A stretch of 64,000 nucleotides of DNA from JBAZQS01 sp041645075 (GTDB taxonomy: Bacteria; Patescibacteriota; Patescibacteriia; 2-01-FULL-39-33), in the NCBI GenBank assembly GCA_041645075.1, contig JBAZQS010000003.1, positions 1-64,000 on the forward strand. The letters are read 5' to 3'. Both the position numbers and the translations under genes were made by a program. The stretch's first letter is position 1. Every line of letters starts with the position of its first letter. A model generated the notes under the pieces. It did no database searches. It had not been told where the DNA came from and was given only the letters and a program-made list of their open reading frames with translations. Shown one piece after another: positions 32,739-41,942 of this stretch.

Positions 32739-33419
32739 TTAGATGGCTTTTGATTGTTTCTTGGCTGACTGGCCGTCTGGGGTCGGTTTTTCGGCTTCCG
32801 CCGGCTGGCTTTCACCCTCCACTGCGACAACCGGTTCGACGGGCTTTTCTTCGGCAACCTCAACTTTCGGCGCGGCCACCATGGCCACCACATCCTCGGC
32901 TTCGTGTCCGATGATTTCAATATTTTTCGGCAATTTCAAATCCTTAATTATAATGACATCATTAAACTTCTCTAACGAGGAAATATCAACTTCAATCTCA
33001 TGAATCAAATCGGCAGGCAGACATCTGATTTCTAATTCGCTTAAATTGTGAATCAAGACGCCGCCGTCTTCTTTGGCTGATTTTGATTCACCGATAAATT
33101 TTAATTCTACGGCCGTGGTAATCTTTTCATCCATTCTGATTTGCTGAAGGTCAATATGAAAAAGCCGTCCCTTGATCGGATCGGATTGAACTTCGGCGAT
33201 TAAGACCTTAAGGGGAACGGCGCCGTCTAAAATTAAATCAACGATCGTATTTTCACCCGCCTCTCGGTAGACCTTTTCAAAAGCGATATAATCCAATTCT
33301 AAATTTTGATTAGCCGTACCATGGCCGTACAAAACCGCCGGGATTTTATTGGCTTGGCGCAGGGAATATACTTTTTTACCGGTTATCTCCCTTTTTTTCG
33401 CTTCTAATTTGATGGTCAT
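32739..33419 (-). CDS. rplY: Ribosomal protein L25 (CTC family)
   Basis: The 226-residue protein has the L25 domain (KVYSLRQANKIPAVLYGHG, FHIDLQQIRMDEKI) and the TL5/CTC C-terminal beta domain (LSELEIRCLPADLIHEIEVD). A Glu/Pro/Ala-rich tail of about 40 residues follows. L25 binds 5S rRNA in the central protuberance. It has its own promoter, and a highly structured leader starts at the transcription start. Confidence 0.94.
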   Translation of the reverse strand: MTIKLEAKKREITGKKVYSLRQANKIPAVLYGHGTANQNLELDYIAFEKVYREAGENTIVDLILDGAVPLKVLIAEVQSDPIKGRLFHIDLQQIRMDEKITTAVELKFIGESKSAKEDGGVLIHNLSELEIRCLPADLIHEIEVDISSLEKFNDVIIIKDLKLPKNIEIIGHEAEDVVAMVAAPKVEVAEEKPVEPVVAVEGESQPAEAEKPTPDGQSAKKQSKAI

Positions 33420-33476
33420 AATTAATGATTATTTTATTTGATTTATTTAATAACTAATTGAATGAATGCGATTTAA

Positions 33477-33541
33477 ATTTACCCTGTGGAATAAAATTTT
33501 TTTAGAAAAATTTATGGCGATAGCCATATTCCACGGGGTAA
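33477..33541 (-). promoter_or_regulatory. Structured 5' leader of rplY (three-way junction)
   Basis: On the minus strand the ends TTTACCCCGTGGAATA and TATTCCACAGGGTAAA pair over 16 positions with one mismatch. They enclose two small hairpins, TGGC-TATC-GCCA and AAATTTTT-CTA-AAAAAATTT. The element begins at the predicted transcription start and lies about 55 bp before the start codon. It could be an autoregulatory site for L25, or a mobile palindrome. Confidence 0.5.
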
Positions 33542-33569
33542 ATATAGCTTAAATTTGAAAAAAAGTCAA
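33541..33569 (-). promoter_or_regulatory. Promoter of rplY
   Basis: TTGACT (33564-33569), 17 bp and TATATT (33541-33546) on the minus strand. The transcription start would fall at the base of the leader stem. Confidence 0.75.
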
Positions 33570-33573
33570 ACGC

Positions 33574-33612
33574 CAAACCCCGCCTCGACGTGACATCGGG
33601 GCGGGGTTTACA
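33574..33612 (-). terminator. Palindrome/terminator before the zinc-ribbon gene
   Basis: AAACCCCGCC and GGCGGGGTTT arms surround a CGACGTGACATCG core. It lies between the gene at 33644 and rplY. The same core recurs at 13695, 40231 and 60013. Confidence 0.65.
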
Positions 33613-33643
33613 ATCTAATTTAAAGACGGCGTTTAAAATCAAT

Positions 33644-34000
33644 TTATATTAAATTTAAATCTCTTTCCGGCTCGCCGGATTTTAACGCCTCATATACGCC
33701 CAAAAGCTCATCACTGTTAATTTTCGCTGATTCTCTGAATTTATTGACTTCTTGGCTGTCTAAGTCGGTAATCAAGCCGACCGAGCTAACGCCAAAACTA
33801 TTAGCCAAAATTAAAGCCACGATCGCGGATTTGCATCGGCCGCATTTCACATAAATCAAATGGGCGGTTTCGTTTTCATCTAATATTTTTGCCTCCAAGG
33901 GATTATAATGGCAATGGCAAACCGGGCAATATGAAACCAATCTCAAAGTATCTTCGGGAAGCCGCCCAAAATCAAACATGGGCTGAATTATATCTTGCAT
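33644..34000 (-). CDS. Small zinc-ribbon protein of unknown function
   Basis: The 118-residue protein has one four-cysteine zinc site (CPVCHCHY at about residues 25-32 and CGRCKS at about 53-58) and a hydrophobic segment VALILANSFGVSSVGLITD. I know similar short conserved proteins from Patescibacteria genomes but not their function. It follows rodA on the strand by about 100 bp and precedes rplY. A role in a protein complex is possible. Confidence 0.6.
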   Translation of the reverse strand: MQDIIQPMFDFGRLPEDTLRLVSYCPVCHCHYNPLEAKILDENETAHLIYVKCGRCKSAIVALILANSFGVSSVGLITDLDSQEVNKFRESAKINSDELLGVYEALKSGEPERDLNLI

Positions 34001-34076
34001 ATATTAAATTTTATTATTGTATTATTAATTATGCTACTTTAAAAAATCTATGTCAAGCGCCTGAACGGAAAAAATT

Positions 34077-34098
34077 GAGATAGTTGCAAAACCATCTC
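34077..34098. repeat. Collapsed copy of the GAGATGGTTAC element
   Basis: GAGATAGTTGCAAAACCATC followed by TC keeps only the two outer ends of the MITE-like palindrome. It touches the rodA stop codon (TAA at 34100-34102), the same arrangement as copies 1 and 2. Confidence 0.6.
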
Positions 34099-34099
34099 A

Positions 34100-35218
34100 T
34101 TAAGATTTTCTGGAGATTATGCTTGAACGATAAATATTGAGCATCATACCCGCCGCGGACATAACCACAATTAAAAAACTGCCCCCATAGCTGATAAACG
34201 GCAAAGAAATGCCCGTGACCGGCAAAAGACCGATGCCCATGCCGATATTGATAAAAACCTGGACAAAAATCAGGATTAAAACCAACAATGATAAAAATAG
34301 GCCGAAGTCATCCGGCGCGCTACGGGCAATCCGATAAATTCGGTATAACAATAAAATAAACAAGCCCAGAACCAAAACCACACCCACAAAACCCAGCTCT
34401 TCAGCCATGACCGAAAAAATAAAATCGGTTTGGCTCTCCGGAATGAATTTTAATTGGCTTTGCGAACCAAAACCCAATCCCCGGCCCATTAGCCGGCCCG
34501 CGCCCACCGCGATAATGGACTGCCGGACATTATAACCTCGCCCTTGTGGGTCTAAAGAAGGATTAATAAATGTTTTAATGCGGTCCCTTTGATAATCTTC
34601 AAAAACCAAAAACCAGCTTGTTAAAAAAACCAGCGCCATCAACCCTAAAACCATGATGATATGCCATTTATTTTTTGTCACCAAAAAGAAAGAGAGAAAC
34701 CAGATAAAAAACAAAACCAGGGCCGAACCAAAATCCGGCTGAATCATCACCAAGCCAAGGGGCATGAGCATAATCAAACCGACAAAAATTAATTGCCATA
34801 GTTTATGAATGGTTCGGGCGTGGCGGCTGTAGACATCAGCCAGACAGAGAATTAAAAAAAGTTTCATCAATTCAACCGGCTGAAAACTAAAAAAACCAAA
34901 GGAAAACCAGCCGCGCGTGCCGCGTATGGTCGAGCCCAGCGGGGTTAAGACCAAAACCAATAAAACCAAGCCGATTATATAGCCAAGCCAGCACCACCGT
35001 CGCCAACTATGATAATCAATATTGGCGAAGAACAACATAAGCGCCAAACCGGCCGCGAGCCAAATTAACTGCTTCTGAAAATTCATAAATTGCCCTTGAC
35101 CCTGGCCCAAAGCCACGCTATAAATCGCGGCCAAGCCAAAAAAAATCAAAAGGATTACGGCCATAAAAAAAAGCCAGTCAATTTTTTTTAAAAAAGGAAA
35201 ATACCGATCAAAAATCAT
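34100..35218 (-). CDS. rodA: Rod-shape/peptidoglycan glycosyltransferase RodA
   Basis: The 372-residue SEDS-family protein has ten hydrophobic helices and the blocks IRGTRGWFSFGFFSFQPVEL, IQPDFGSALVLF, GYNVRQSIIAVGAGRLMGRG and PESQTDFIFSVMAEELGFVG, then the C-terminal LLPVTGISLPFISYGGS. SEDS proteins polymerise lipid II with a partner PBP. The ATG at 35218 is chosen; a TTG at 35233 would overlap the upstream permease gene. It is 4 bp after that gene's stop, so it is probably coupled. No PBP is in the window. Confidence 0.93.
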   Translation of the reverse strand: MIFDRYFPFLKKIDWLFFMAVILLIFFGLAAIYSVALGQGQGQFMNFQKQLIWLAAGLALMLFFANIDYHSWRRWCWLGYIIGLVLLVLVLTPLGSTIRGTRGWFSFGFFSFQPVELMKLFLILCLADVYSRHARTIHKLWQLIFVGLIMLMPLGLVMIQPDFGSALVLFFIWFLSFFLVTKNKWHIIMVLGLMALVFLTSWFLVFEDYQRDRIKTFINPSLDPQGRGYNVRQSIIAVGAGRLMGRGLGFGSQSQLKFIPESQTDFIFSVMAEELGFVGVVLVLGLFILLLYRIYRIARSAPDDFGLFLSLLVLILIFVQVFINIGMGIGLLPVTGISLPFISYGGSFLIVVMSAAGMMLNIYRSSIISRKS

Positions 35219-35222
35219 ATAG

Positions 35223-36467
35223 TTATTGTTCAAATCCGAGGGCGGAGATGGGATTCATTTTGGCGGCGCGCCGGGCCGGATAAAAACCAAAAACCAAACC
35301 AACCAGCGCCGAAAAACCAAAAGCGATGAGCACGGAAAAAATTGGCAATTTAAACGCCCAAGTAAAACCAAATTGCCCAGCGATAATAGCAATTAAATAA
35401 GTAAAGCTGATGCCCGCCGCTATTCCTATTATACCTCCAAAAACCGTTACCGCAATTGCCTCCCAGAGAAATTGCCATAAAATCTCCAGTTGCCGAGCAC
35501 CCACGGATTTGCGCAAGCCGATTTCAAAAGTTCTTTCCGTAACCGAAACATACATAATATTCATAATGCCGATGCCGCCTACCAATAAAGAAATGCTGGC
35601 GATGGCCGTGAGCAACAATGTTATCCCGCCAAAAACCGTGTTGATTGTTTGCCGGGCCTGCTCGGTGGTGGTCACCGCAAAATCATCATCTTGGAAATTT
35701 TCAATTTTGTGGCGTTCCCTTAACAGGGTGGCAATTTCATCAGCGGTTTCATTTTCAATTAACGGATCCTTTACTTGGGCCATAATAAACATAACATAAT
35801 CAATGCCCATGACTAATTTTTGCGCCGTTCTAATCGGCAGATACAGCATCTCATCAAAATTCAAACCAAAACCAGCTCCCCGCTCTTCTAATACGCCGAC
35901 CACCTTAAATTTATTCTTCCCGATTTTAATGTTTTGGTTTATGGGATTTTGGTTGCCGAATAAATCAGAGGCGACTTTACTGCCCAAAACCGCCACCCGG
36001 GCCAATTCCTTATCTTCTTCATGGCTAATAGGCCGACCCAGAGCTAATTTACTGCGGTCAATATTTATCACGTCAGCCGAAGCACCCATAAAATTAATTA
36101 TTCTATTTTGGTCCTCATAAGAAACCACGGACTGCCCCATAACCGCGGCATAATAATCCTTGATATTCGGCAATTTGCTGATGGCCTCGGCGTCCTCATT
36201 CTTTAGGGTGGTTATCTGCACGCCTTGCGCCCGGCTTATATCTGAAGAGACCGCATCACTATTGGGTACTTTGGTTTCTACGTGGATAACATCGGTGCCA
36301 AAACTTTCTAACTGGCCGAGAATTAAGCCCTTTATGCTCTCGCCGGCCGAGAGCACGATAATCACGGCCGCAATGCCGATAATAATACCAAAAATTGTCA
36401 AAAACGTACGGCTTTTATTAAGCAAGAGCGACCGCCAGGCAAGTTTTAGGGGTAAAATAATATTCAT
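35223..36467 (-). CDS. MacB-type ABC transporter permease (second)
   Basis: The 414-residue protein has the MacB/FtsX plan: an N-terminal helix (SRTFLTIFGIIIGIAAVIIV), a large extracytoplasmic core, and three C-terminal helices including GIGIMNIMYVSVTERTFEIG and the conserved RRAAKMNPISAL end. Such permeases couple ATP hydrolysis outside-in to move peptides or lipoproteins. It is a close paralogue of the next gene, 9 bp away, so the exporter may use a heterodimer. It is downstream of the ATPase and the adaptor. Confidence 0.88.
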   Translation of the reverse strand: MNIILPLKLAWRSLLLNKSRTFLTIFGIIIGIAAVIIVLSAGESIKGLILGQLESFGTDVIHVETKVPNSDAVSSDISRAQGVQITTLKNEDAEAISKLPNIKDYYAAVMGQSVVSYEDQNRIINFMGASADVINIDRSKLALGRPISHEEDKELARVAVLGSKVASDLFGNQNPINQNIKIGKNKFKVVGVLEERGAGFGLNFDEMLYLPIRTAQKLVMGIDYVMFIMAQVKDPLIENETADEIATLLRERHKIENFQDDDFAVTTTEQARQTINTVFGGITLLLTAIASISLLVGGIGIMNIMYVSVTERTFEIGLRKSVGARQLEILWQFLWEAIAVTVFGGIIGIAAGISFTYLIAIIAGQFGFTWAFKLPIFSVLIAFGFSALVGLVFGFYPARRAAKMNPISALGFEQ

Positions 36468-36476
36468 TTTTAAATT

Positions 36477-37712
36477 TTATTCATATCTCAACGCCTCAAT
36501 GGGATTTAATTTTGCGGCTTTTCTGGCCGGGTAAATACCGAAAATCAAACCAACGCCGGCGGCCACGCCCAGACCAAGTAGAATTGAACTGGGCGTGATG
36601 ACCAGAGCCCAATTATAACCCAAATATCTTGCCACCAGGGCGACTAACGCTGATAGCGCGCCGCCCATAATAACACCGAGCAAACCGCCCAATAAAGCAA
36701 CCGTGATGGTTTCCAAAATAAATTGCGCTAAAATATTTGACCGTTTCGCGCCCACGGCTCGGCGCAAGCCCACTTCCCTGACTCTTTCATTGACGGCCGC
36801 CAGCATAATATTCATGACGCCGACACCGCCGACAACCAGAGAAATGGCGGCGATGGCCGCCAAGAAAAATTTTAGGGCGTCGGTAATGGTGAGTAATGCC
36901 TGAATGGCGTCCTTGGTGTTTCTCACCGAAAAATCATCATCGCCAGCGGCCGAGATATTGTGCCGGTCGCGCAATAATAACGCGATATCTTCGGTGGCCT
37001 TATCCATATTTTCGGCGCGATTAATTTTAACCCTGATATAATTAACATATCTTACGCCCAATAGTATTTTTTGAGCGGTTTGCGCCGGCACTAAAACAAT
37101 ATTATCTTGATTTTGAAAACCGGCCGTTCCCCTTTCCTTCATTACCCCGATGACTTCAAAAAATTCATTTTTAATCTTTATTTTTTTACCCAAAGGGTTA
37201 TTATCATCAAATAAATCTTTCCCCGCTTGATCGCCAAGCACGGCCACGCGAGCCGAAGCCGCGTCTTCTTCCGGAGTAAAAAAACGGCCATTCGCCACTT
37301 CGGTATTTTCTACTGACGGATAACCGCTCATGACGCCATTAAATTGGGTGGCGTTTTTAATATTTTGGTAACTGATATTGCCCATCCCCGTATTATATGA
37401 ACTCACGGCCGCAATATTGGGCACTTGTTCGGCGATGGCTTGAGCGTCTTCATATTTTAAAGTCGTGATAATAATGCCCAGAACCGAAGCGGGCGGGCCG
37501 TTTTGGTCGGATTTTCCCGGCAAAATTCCAACCAAATTTGTGCCGATTGAATTTAATTGGTTTATAATCAAACTTTGAGCGCCGGCGCCCACCGACATAA
37601 TAATCACGACCGAAGCAATGCCGATGATAATGCCCAAGCCAGTTAAAAAACTCCGGACTTTATTGGTTCGTAACACGGAAAAGGATAGTTTAAGAGTATC
37701 AGTAAATCGCAT
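36477..37712 (-). CDS. MacB-type ABC transporter permease (first)
   Basis: The 411-residue protein has the same layout as its neighbour: FLTGLGIIIGIASVVIIMSV, a periplasmic-core-like domain, then VGGVGVMNIMLAAVNERVRE and VGLRRAVGAKR, and the ending PARKAAKLNPIEALRYE. In MacAB systems the core domain docks with a MacA-type adaptor, which is encoded two genes upstream. Patescibacteria have a single membrane, so the pump probably works without a TolC channel. Confidence 0.88.
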   Translation of the reverse strand: MRFTDTLKLSFSVLRTNKVRSFLTGLGIIIGIASVVIIMSVGAGAQSLIINQLNSIGTNLVGILPGKSDQNGPPASVLGIIITTLKYEDAQAIAEQVPNIAAVSSYNTGMGNISYQNIKNATQFNGVMSGYPSVENTEVANGRFFTPEEDAASARVAVLGDQAGKDLFDDNNPLGKKIKIKNEFFEVIGVMKERGTAGFQNQDNIVLVPAQTAQKILLGVRYVNYIRVKINRAENMDKATEDIALLLRDRHNISAAGDDDFSVRNTKDAIQALLTITDALKFFLAAIAAISLVVGGVGVMNIMLAAVNERVREVGLRRAVGAKRSNILAQFILETITVALLGGLLGVIMGGALSALVALVARYLGYNWALVITPSSILLGLGVAAGVGLIFGIYPARKAAKLNPIEALRYE

Positions 37713-37732
37713 TAGTTAAAAATTTATAAATA

Positions 37733-38446
37733 TTATTTCGCAAACTCTCCATTGTTCGCGCTCCGCCTTTCGCTGACCATAAAATCTTCAACAATTAAGC
37801 CGTCTCTTAAGCGAATAATTCTTTTGGCGTGACGCGCCGTATCGCTTTCGTGCGTCACTAAGATAATGGTGCGCCCCTGGTCATTTAACTTTTCTAAAAT
37901 CTGCATGATCGCTTGGCCTGATTTGGTGTCCAGATTGCCGGTGGGCTCATCGGCAAAAATCAAACTCGGATTATTTACCAGCGCGCGGGCAATGGCCACC
38001 CTTTGTTTTTCACCGCCGGAAAGCTGATTGGAAAGATTATTGGTTTGAGGCGATAAGCCGACGGCTTCAATCGCGTCTCTGACGATTTTATCGTGGTCTT
38101 TTTGCCGGCTATATAAAAGCGGCAAACGGACATTGTCATAAACCGTGGTCTTCGGTAAAAGATTAAATGATTGAAAAACAAAACCCACTTCCTCATTTCT
38201 GATTTTTGCCAGTTGATTATCATCTAAATTGCTTACCTCGCGCCCCTTAAATTTATAATCACCCGAGGTCGGGGTATCCAAAAAACCAAGAATGTGCATT
38301 AAGGTGGATTTGCCCGAGCCGGACGGCCCCATAATGGCCACGAATTCGCCGCCATCAATATTAAAATTTAAGCCGTGAAGAACGCTAGTTATCACCTCGT
38401 CGTTGACATAGTCCTTTTTTAAATTTTGAACTTCTATTAATGGCAT
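37733..38446 (-). CDS. MacB/LolD-type ABC transporter ATP-binding protein
   Basis: The 237-residue protein has Walker A MGPSGSGKSTLMHILG, Q-loop VFQSFNLLP, signature NQLSGGEKQRVAIARALV, Walker B LIFADEPTGNLD and an H-loop LVTHESD. This is the standard LolD/MacB ATPase of the permeases encoded next to it. A short basic tail follows the domain. It is 20 bp upstream of the first permease gene. Confidence 0.94.
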   Translation of the reverse strand: MPLIEVQNLKKDYVNDEVITSVLHGLNFNIDGGEFVAIMGPSGSGKSTLMHILGFLDTPTSGDYKFKGREVSNLDDNQLAKIRNEEVGFVFQSFNLLPKTTVYDNVRLPLLYSRQKDHDKIVRDAIEAVGLSPQTNNLSNQLSGGEKQRVAIARALVNNPSLIFADEPTGNLDTKSGQAIMQILEKLNDQGRTIILVTHESDTARHAKRIIRLRDGLIVEDFMVSERRSANNGEFAK

Positions 38447-38455
38447 AATTTAAAT

Positions 38456-38541
38456 GAATTTTCAATTTTCAATGATTCAAACTTTTATTTTTTTGAAAAT
38501 TGATTCATTGGGTCATTTATTGAAAATTGTAAATTGTAAAT
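38456..38541. repeat. AT-rich dispersed repeat, copy 2
   Basis: This is the inverted match of 26907-26990. It fills the gap between the HlyD-like and ATPase genes and can fold on itself. The element contains no gene. Confidence 0.7.
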
Positions 38542-38543
38542 TA

Positions 38544-40304
38544 CTATTTTTGTTCTTTCTTAAACGTGACTACTTTCTCGCCCTTGGCCAATCCGGAAAT
38601 TACTTCCACTAACCCATTATCGCCGCGCAAGCCGATGGTTACTGTTTTTTCAGTGGTCTGATTATTATCGCCTAAGACCGCCACGTATTTTTCCGCCACT
38701 TCGCCCAATGTCGTTTCCCTGACTTTTACCGCCCTTTGGGGAATATACAAAACATTGTCTTTTTCCGCGGTTTTAATCGTAACATCCGAGGTCATACCCG
38801 ATTTCACCCTTTCATTCCACGAATCAGAATCAAAACCGACTGTCGTTTGGTAATAAACCACGTCTTGAATAGTAGTTTGCGCGGGATCAATAAAGGTTAC
38901 CAGGCCCGAAAAAATATGGTCGGCGCCAAAAGCATCAAGCTGGATTACGGCCTGGTCGCCGATTTTAATTTTAGCAATATCTGATTCCGGTATATTAACT
39001 TTGATTTGCAATTTTTCATTGCCCAGCATTTTAATGGCCGGCTTGGCCAGGCCGTCTTGCCCGCTGGAAACAAAATTTGTCTGCTCGCCCAATTTATAAT
39101 TCACTTGGATAACGGTGCCGTCAATGGGCGCGACAATAGCATAATCTTTCAAACCGACCAGCGTCTGGTCTAATTGCGCTTGGGCTTGAGCGACCTGCGC
39201 CCTAGCCGCGGCCAGGTCAAAAGTCCGGGGACCGGCTTTTTTCAAATCTAATTGCGCCTTAGAAATCGCCAAGGAATTTTCCGCGGCCCCAATCTGTGAA
39301 TCATAACTATTGATATTGTTTGCTAAATTGGACTTGGCGGTTTGCAAGGCATTTAAAGAAGCATTGTTTGCTGATTGCTCGGCATTAATATCTGATTTGA
39401 TGGCGTCTTTTTTGGTCTGGGTGTAAACGGCATTTAATATAATGGCATTGGCTAAATTATAAGAATTATCTAAAAGATTAGTAAGGTCGGTTAAAATTAT
39501 TCTTAACTTATCTGCTCGTTCAATAATCAACTTGCTGTCCGTATTATTAACCGAATCAACATCATTGGCTACAAGATTAAAATTCTTGCTGACATTATAA
39601 TAATCTGACTCAACTCGGTTCTTAAGTGCCGTATTGTTTACCAGCAAGTCACTGATTAAATCGCGGTTAATAAAATAATTAAAAATTTTATTTAGGGCGA
39701 CCTTCACCGTAAAAACCGCATTATTGATTGAGTCCGAATTTTTCTCTTTTAAAATATTCAACTGCTCGGCGCTTTCTGATTTTTGACTGGCTAAATCGTC
39801 AACGGCCTTAGCGGCCTGCCGTTCCAAAACATTAATATCTTCTGGCGAAGCGCCAGCCATAACTTTAGCCAAATTAGCATTAGCGGCCGCCACATTGGCG
39901 CGCTCTTGAGCAATAACCGGCGCGACATTGCTGGCATCAACTCGGCCGAGAACTTCGCCGGCTTTTACTTTGCCGCCTTGGCCAACTTTTAAATAAATGA
40001 GCCGGCCGTTATTTTTAAAATTAAGATTAATTTCTTCGGACGATTCTATGTTGCCGGTCGCGCTTACCGTCTGGGTAAGCTTGCCCTGTTTGACTGCCTC
40101 GGCCGTATACTCAATGGCCGGTTTTTTGCCGAAAAAAATCAGGCCCACTACGGCAATAATTAAAATTACTATAACTGCAAACCAAAATAATTTTCTCTTG
40201 AATAATTTTTTAACGCTAAAGCCCTTTTTCGCCCCAACGTCACGTCGGGACGGAATATTAAGGGCTTCATAAGTATTAATTGGATTATTTAAGATTGGCT
40301 CCAT
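38544..40304 (-). CDS. MacA/HlyD-type membrane fusion adaptor
   Basis: The 586-residue protein has a cytoplasmic lead of about 35 residues, one membrane helix (FWFAVIVILIIAVVGLIFFG) and a biotinyl-lipoyl-like half-motif (GNIESSEEINLNFKNNGRLI...KVKAGEVLGRVD). A long coiled-coil follows (about 120-370), then the second half APIDGTVIQVNYKLGEQ, with beta-barrel and membrane-proximal domains. The coiled coil is longer than in E. coli MacA. It should bridge the two permeases to the cell exterior. The N-terminal SRRDVGAKK is encoded by a repeat at 40231-40253. Confidence 0.85.
   Translation of the reverse strand: MEPILNNPINTYEALNIPSRRDVGAKKGFSVKKLFKRKLFWFAVIVILIIAVVGLIFFGKKPAIEYTAEAVKQGKLTQTVSATGNIESSEEINLNFKNNGRLIYLKVGQGGKVKAGEVLGRVDASNVAPVIAQERANVAAANANLAKVMAGASPEDINVLERQAAKAVDDLASQKSESAEQLNILKEKNSDSINNAVFTVKVALNKIFNYFINRDLISDLLVNNTALKNRVESDYYNVSKNFNLVANDVDSVNNTDSKLIIERADKLRIILTDLTNLLDNSYNLANAIILNAVYTQTKKDAIKSDINAEQSANNASLNALQTAKSNLANNINSYDSQIGAAENSLAISKAQLDLKKAGPRTFDLAAARAQVAQAQAQLDQTLVGLKDYAIVAPIDGTVIQVNYKLGEQTNFVSSGQDGLAKPAIKMLGNEKLQIKVNIPESDIAKIKIGDQAVIQLDAFGADHIFSGLVTFIDPAQTTIQDVVYYQTTVGFDSDSWNERVKSGMTSDVTIKTAEKDNVLYIPQRAVKVRETTLGEVAEKYVAVLGDNNQTTEKTVTIGLRGDNGLVEVISGLAKGEKVVTFKKEQK
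40231..40253. repeat. CGACGT-type palindrome in frame in the adaptor gene
   Basis: GCCCCAACGTCACGTCGGGA followed by CGG is the same core as the terminators at 13695, 33590 and 60013. Here it encodes IPSRRDVGAKK in the cytoplasmic lead of the protein. Confidence 0.65.
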
Positions 40305-40383
40305 AATTATTTATTACTTTTTGTTTAAATTTAAATAATTTTTAACTAAATCATATTAGCATATTTTGGCCAAAAAGTAAATC

Positions 40384-40545
40384 CCGCCTCATTTTAAAAT
40401 TTGAGGCGGGGGTTATCTTCCTCCCCCTTTATAAGGGGGAGGCCAGGAGGGGGTGCATTGGGGGGTGGAGGGGGTTAATGCTGATATTTTTTACCCCTCC
40501 CCAACCCTCCCCTTATAAAGGGGAGGGGGTTTAGGAGGAGTTTCG
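40384..40545. repeat. Run of GC-rich palindromes before the adaptor gene
   Basis: Three palindromes follow one another: CCCGCCTC/GAGGCGGG with an AT loop, CCTCCCCC/GGGGGAGG, and a 40-bp unit (CCCCTCCCCAACCCTCCCCT mirrored) nearly identical to the one inside mnmA. This 280-bp gap (40305-40587) holds no gene. Confidence 0.7.
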
Positions 40546-40587
40546 TAATTCAAGATATCTAATAACGGCAATATTAAACATAAAATT

Positions 40588-41874
40588 TTAAACCGCAACG
40601 CGCTTGACGGTTTTGATAACCAGGAATTTTTCCGCCCGCCTGATGTCGGCCAAGAGGTCGGAGCGGCTCGGATTAAACATAAATAAATTACAGACGCTCC
40701 GGCCGCCATGCTTGGCGTATCGGCACTGTTCGCCTAACTTTTTGTTGACTTCAATGCCAACAAATGATTTAAGTTTTTTTATTTTTTTTATACCTTTTAA
40801 TTCGTTTAGTCGGCCCTCGTCTTTGGCAAAAAATTTCAGGGCCACGGAATAGCCGTTTACTTTTTTGGGAATAATCGGCTTTTTGGGAATGCGGATAAGC
40901 ACGTCATTCAAAGAGTGGTCAATGCCGTATGAGAGCTGATATAAGCGAGGGCGAAAACCGCCCACGCGCGGACCGAGTTCAATTATCTTCCAGCCCTCTT
41001 CGGTTTTCATCAGTTCAATATGAACGGTGGTGCTGCGCAGAGCCAAAGCATAAACCGCTTTTTGCGCCACTCCTTCCGCTTCTTCAATGGATGATTTTTT
41101 AAGCAGAGTCGGCGTCATTTGCTGATAGCCAAAAAAATCATCAAAGCCGATAGTCCGGCCCGTCTTGACGTGCACCATCGGGCAAAAATAAACTTTGCCC
41201 CGCGCCGAAACATAAACATCAATAGAATACATCTCGCCTTCCATAAATTGCTCAACCAAAACCTTGGGCTCGGCACTCCGCTTATTTTCTTTATAGAGGG
41301 TGTGAATTTTTCTAAAAACCCGCCTTAATGTCTCCTCCAATTCCTCTTCGTGAAAGCAAATGCTCACCAATAAACTCGCAGCTAAGCCCGCCGGCTTAAT
41401 GACCAAGGGAAAGCCCACCTTGCTTTTAATTTTTTGGATTGATTCTTTATTTGTCTTGGAAACAATGGTAAATCGCGGAATAATTTTTTTATCATAAACC
41501 CGCATTCTTTCGCGCATCGTAATTTTATCGGTCGCCCAAAACAACGACTCGGCGGTCGGCGTCCGCAAATACGGCACATTGGGGATAATTTTGGCAAAAG
41601 TATTGATATGCGCCTCGCCCCGGCAAGTAAAAGCCAACAGCTCGTCTTTATACGGCAATAGGGCTTGTTCAATTTTCCAGGACCGGCTTAAATCGCAGGA
41701 AATAATAATATCAACATCCAAGCCGGCTAGCTTTTTTTGCTGGGCTTGATTTTTTGAATCCACGACCACCGCGATTTTAAATTTTTCTTTGGTCTTTCGG
41801 CTGTATCTTCTGACACTTTCAATTGTCTCTTTGAAAACGCTATTCACAAAAAGAATAATGTTCCTTTGGGGCAT
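40588..41874 (-). CDS. ATP-grasp ligase, substrate unknown
   Basis: The 428-residue protein has an N-terminal Rossmann-like domain (IILFVNSVFKETIESVRRYS). The ATP-grasp core follows, with VGFPLVIKPAGLAASLLVSI, VLVEQFMEGEMYSIDVYVS and the metal-binding VHIELMKTEEGWKIIELGPR VGG region. The layout is that of carboxylate-amine ligases such as PurK/BtrJ-like enzymes. The C-terminal part carries several cysteines. Gene neighbours do not indicate a pathway; it stands alone between palindrome clusters. Confidence 0.75.
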   Translation of the reverse strand: MPQRNIILFVNSVFKETIESVRRYSRKTKEKFKIAVVVDSKNQAQQKKLAGLDVDIIISCDLSRSWKIEQALLPYKDELLAFTCRGEAHINTFAKIIPNVPYLRTPTAESLFWATDKITMRERMRVYDKKIIPRFTIVSKTNKESIQKIKSKVGFPLVIKPAGLAASLLVSICFHEEELEETLRRVFRKIHTLYKENKRSAEPKVLVEQFMEGEMYSIDVYVSARGKVYFCPMVHVKTGRTIGFDDFFGYQQMTPTLLKKSSIEEAEGVAQKAVYALALRSTTVHIELMKTEEGWKIIELGPRVGGFRPRLYQLSYGIDHSLNDVLIRIPKKPIIPKKVNGYSVALKFFAKDEGRLNELKGIKKIKKLKSFVGIEVNKKLGEQCRYAKHGGRSVCNLFMFNPSRSDLLADIRRAEKFLVIKTVKRVAV

Positions 41875-41942
41875 TGATTTAAATAATGGCTTAAGTTTAA
41901 AACATAAAAATTTTTGAAATTCTAGTAATTTTTTTCATGAAT

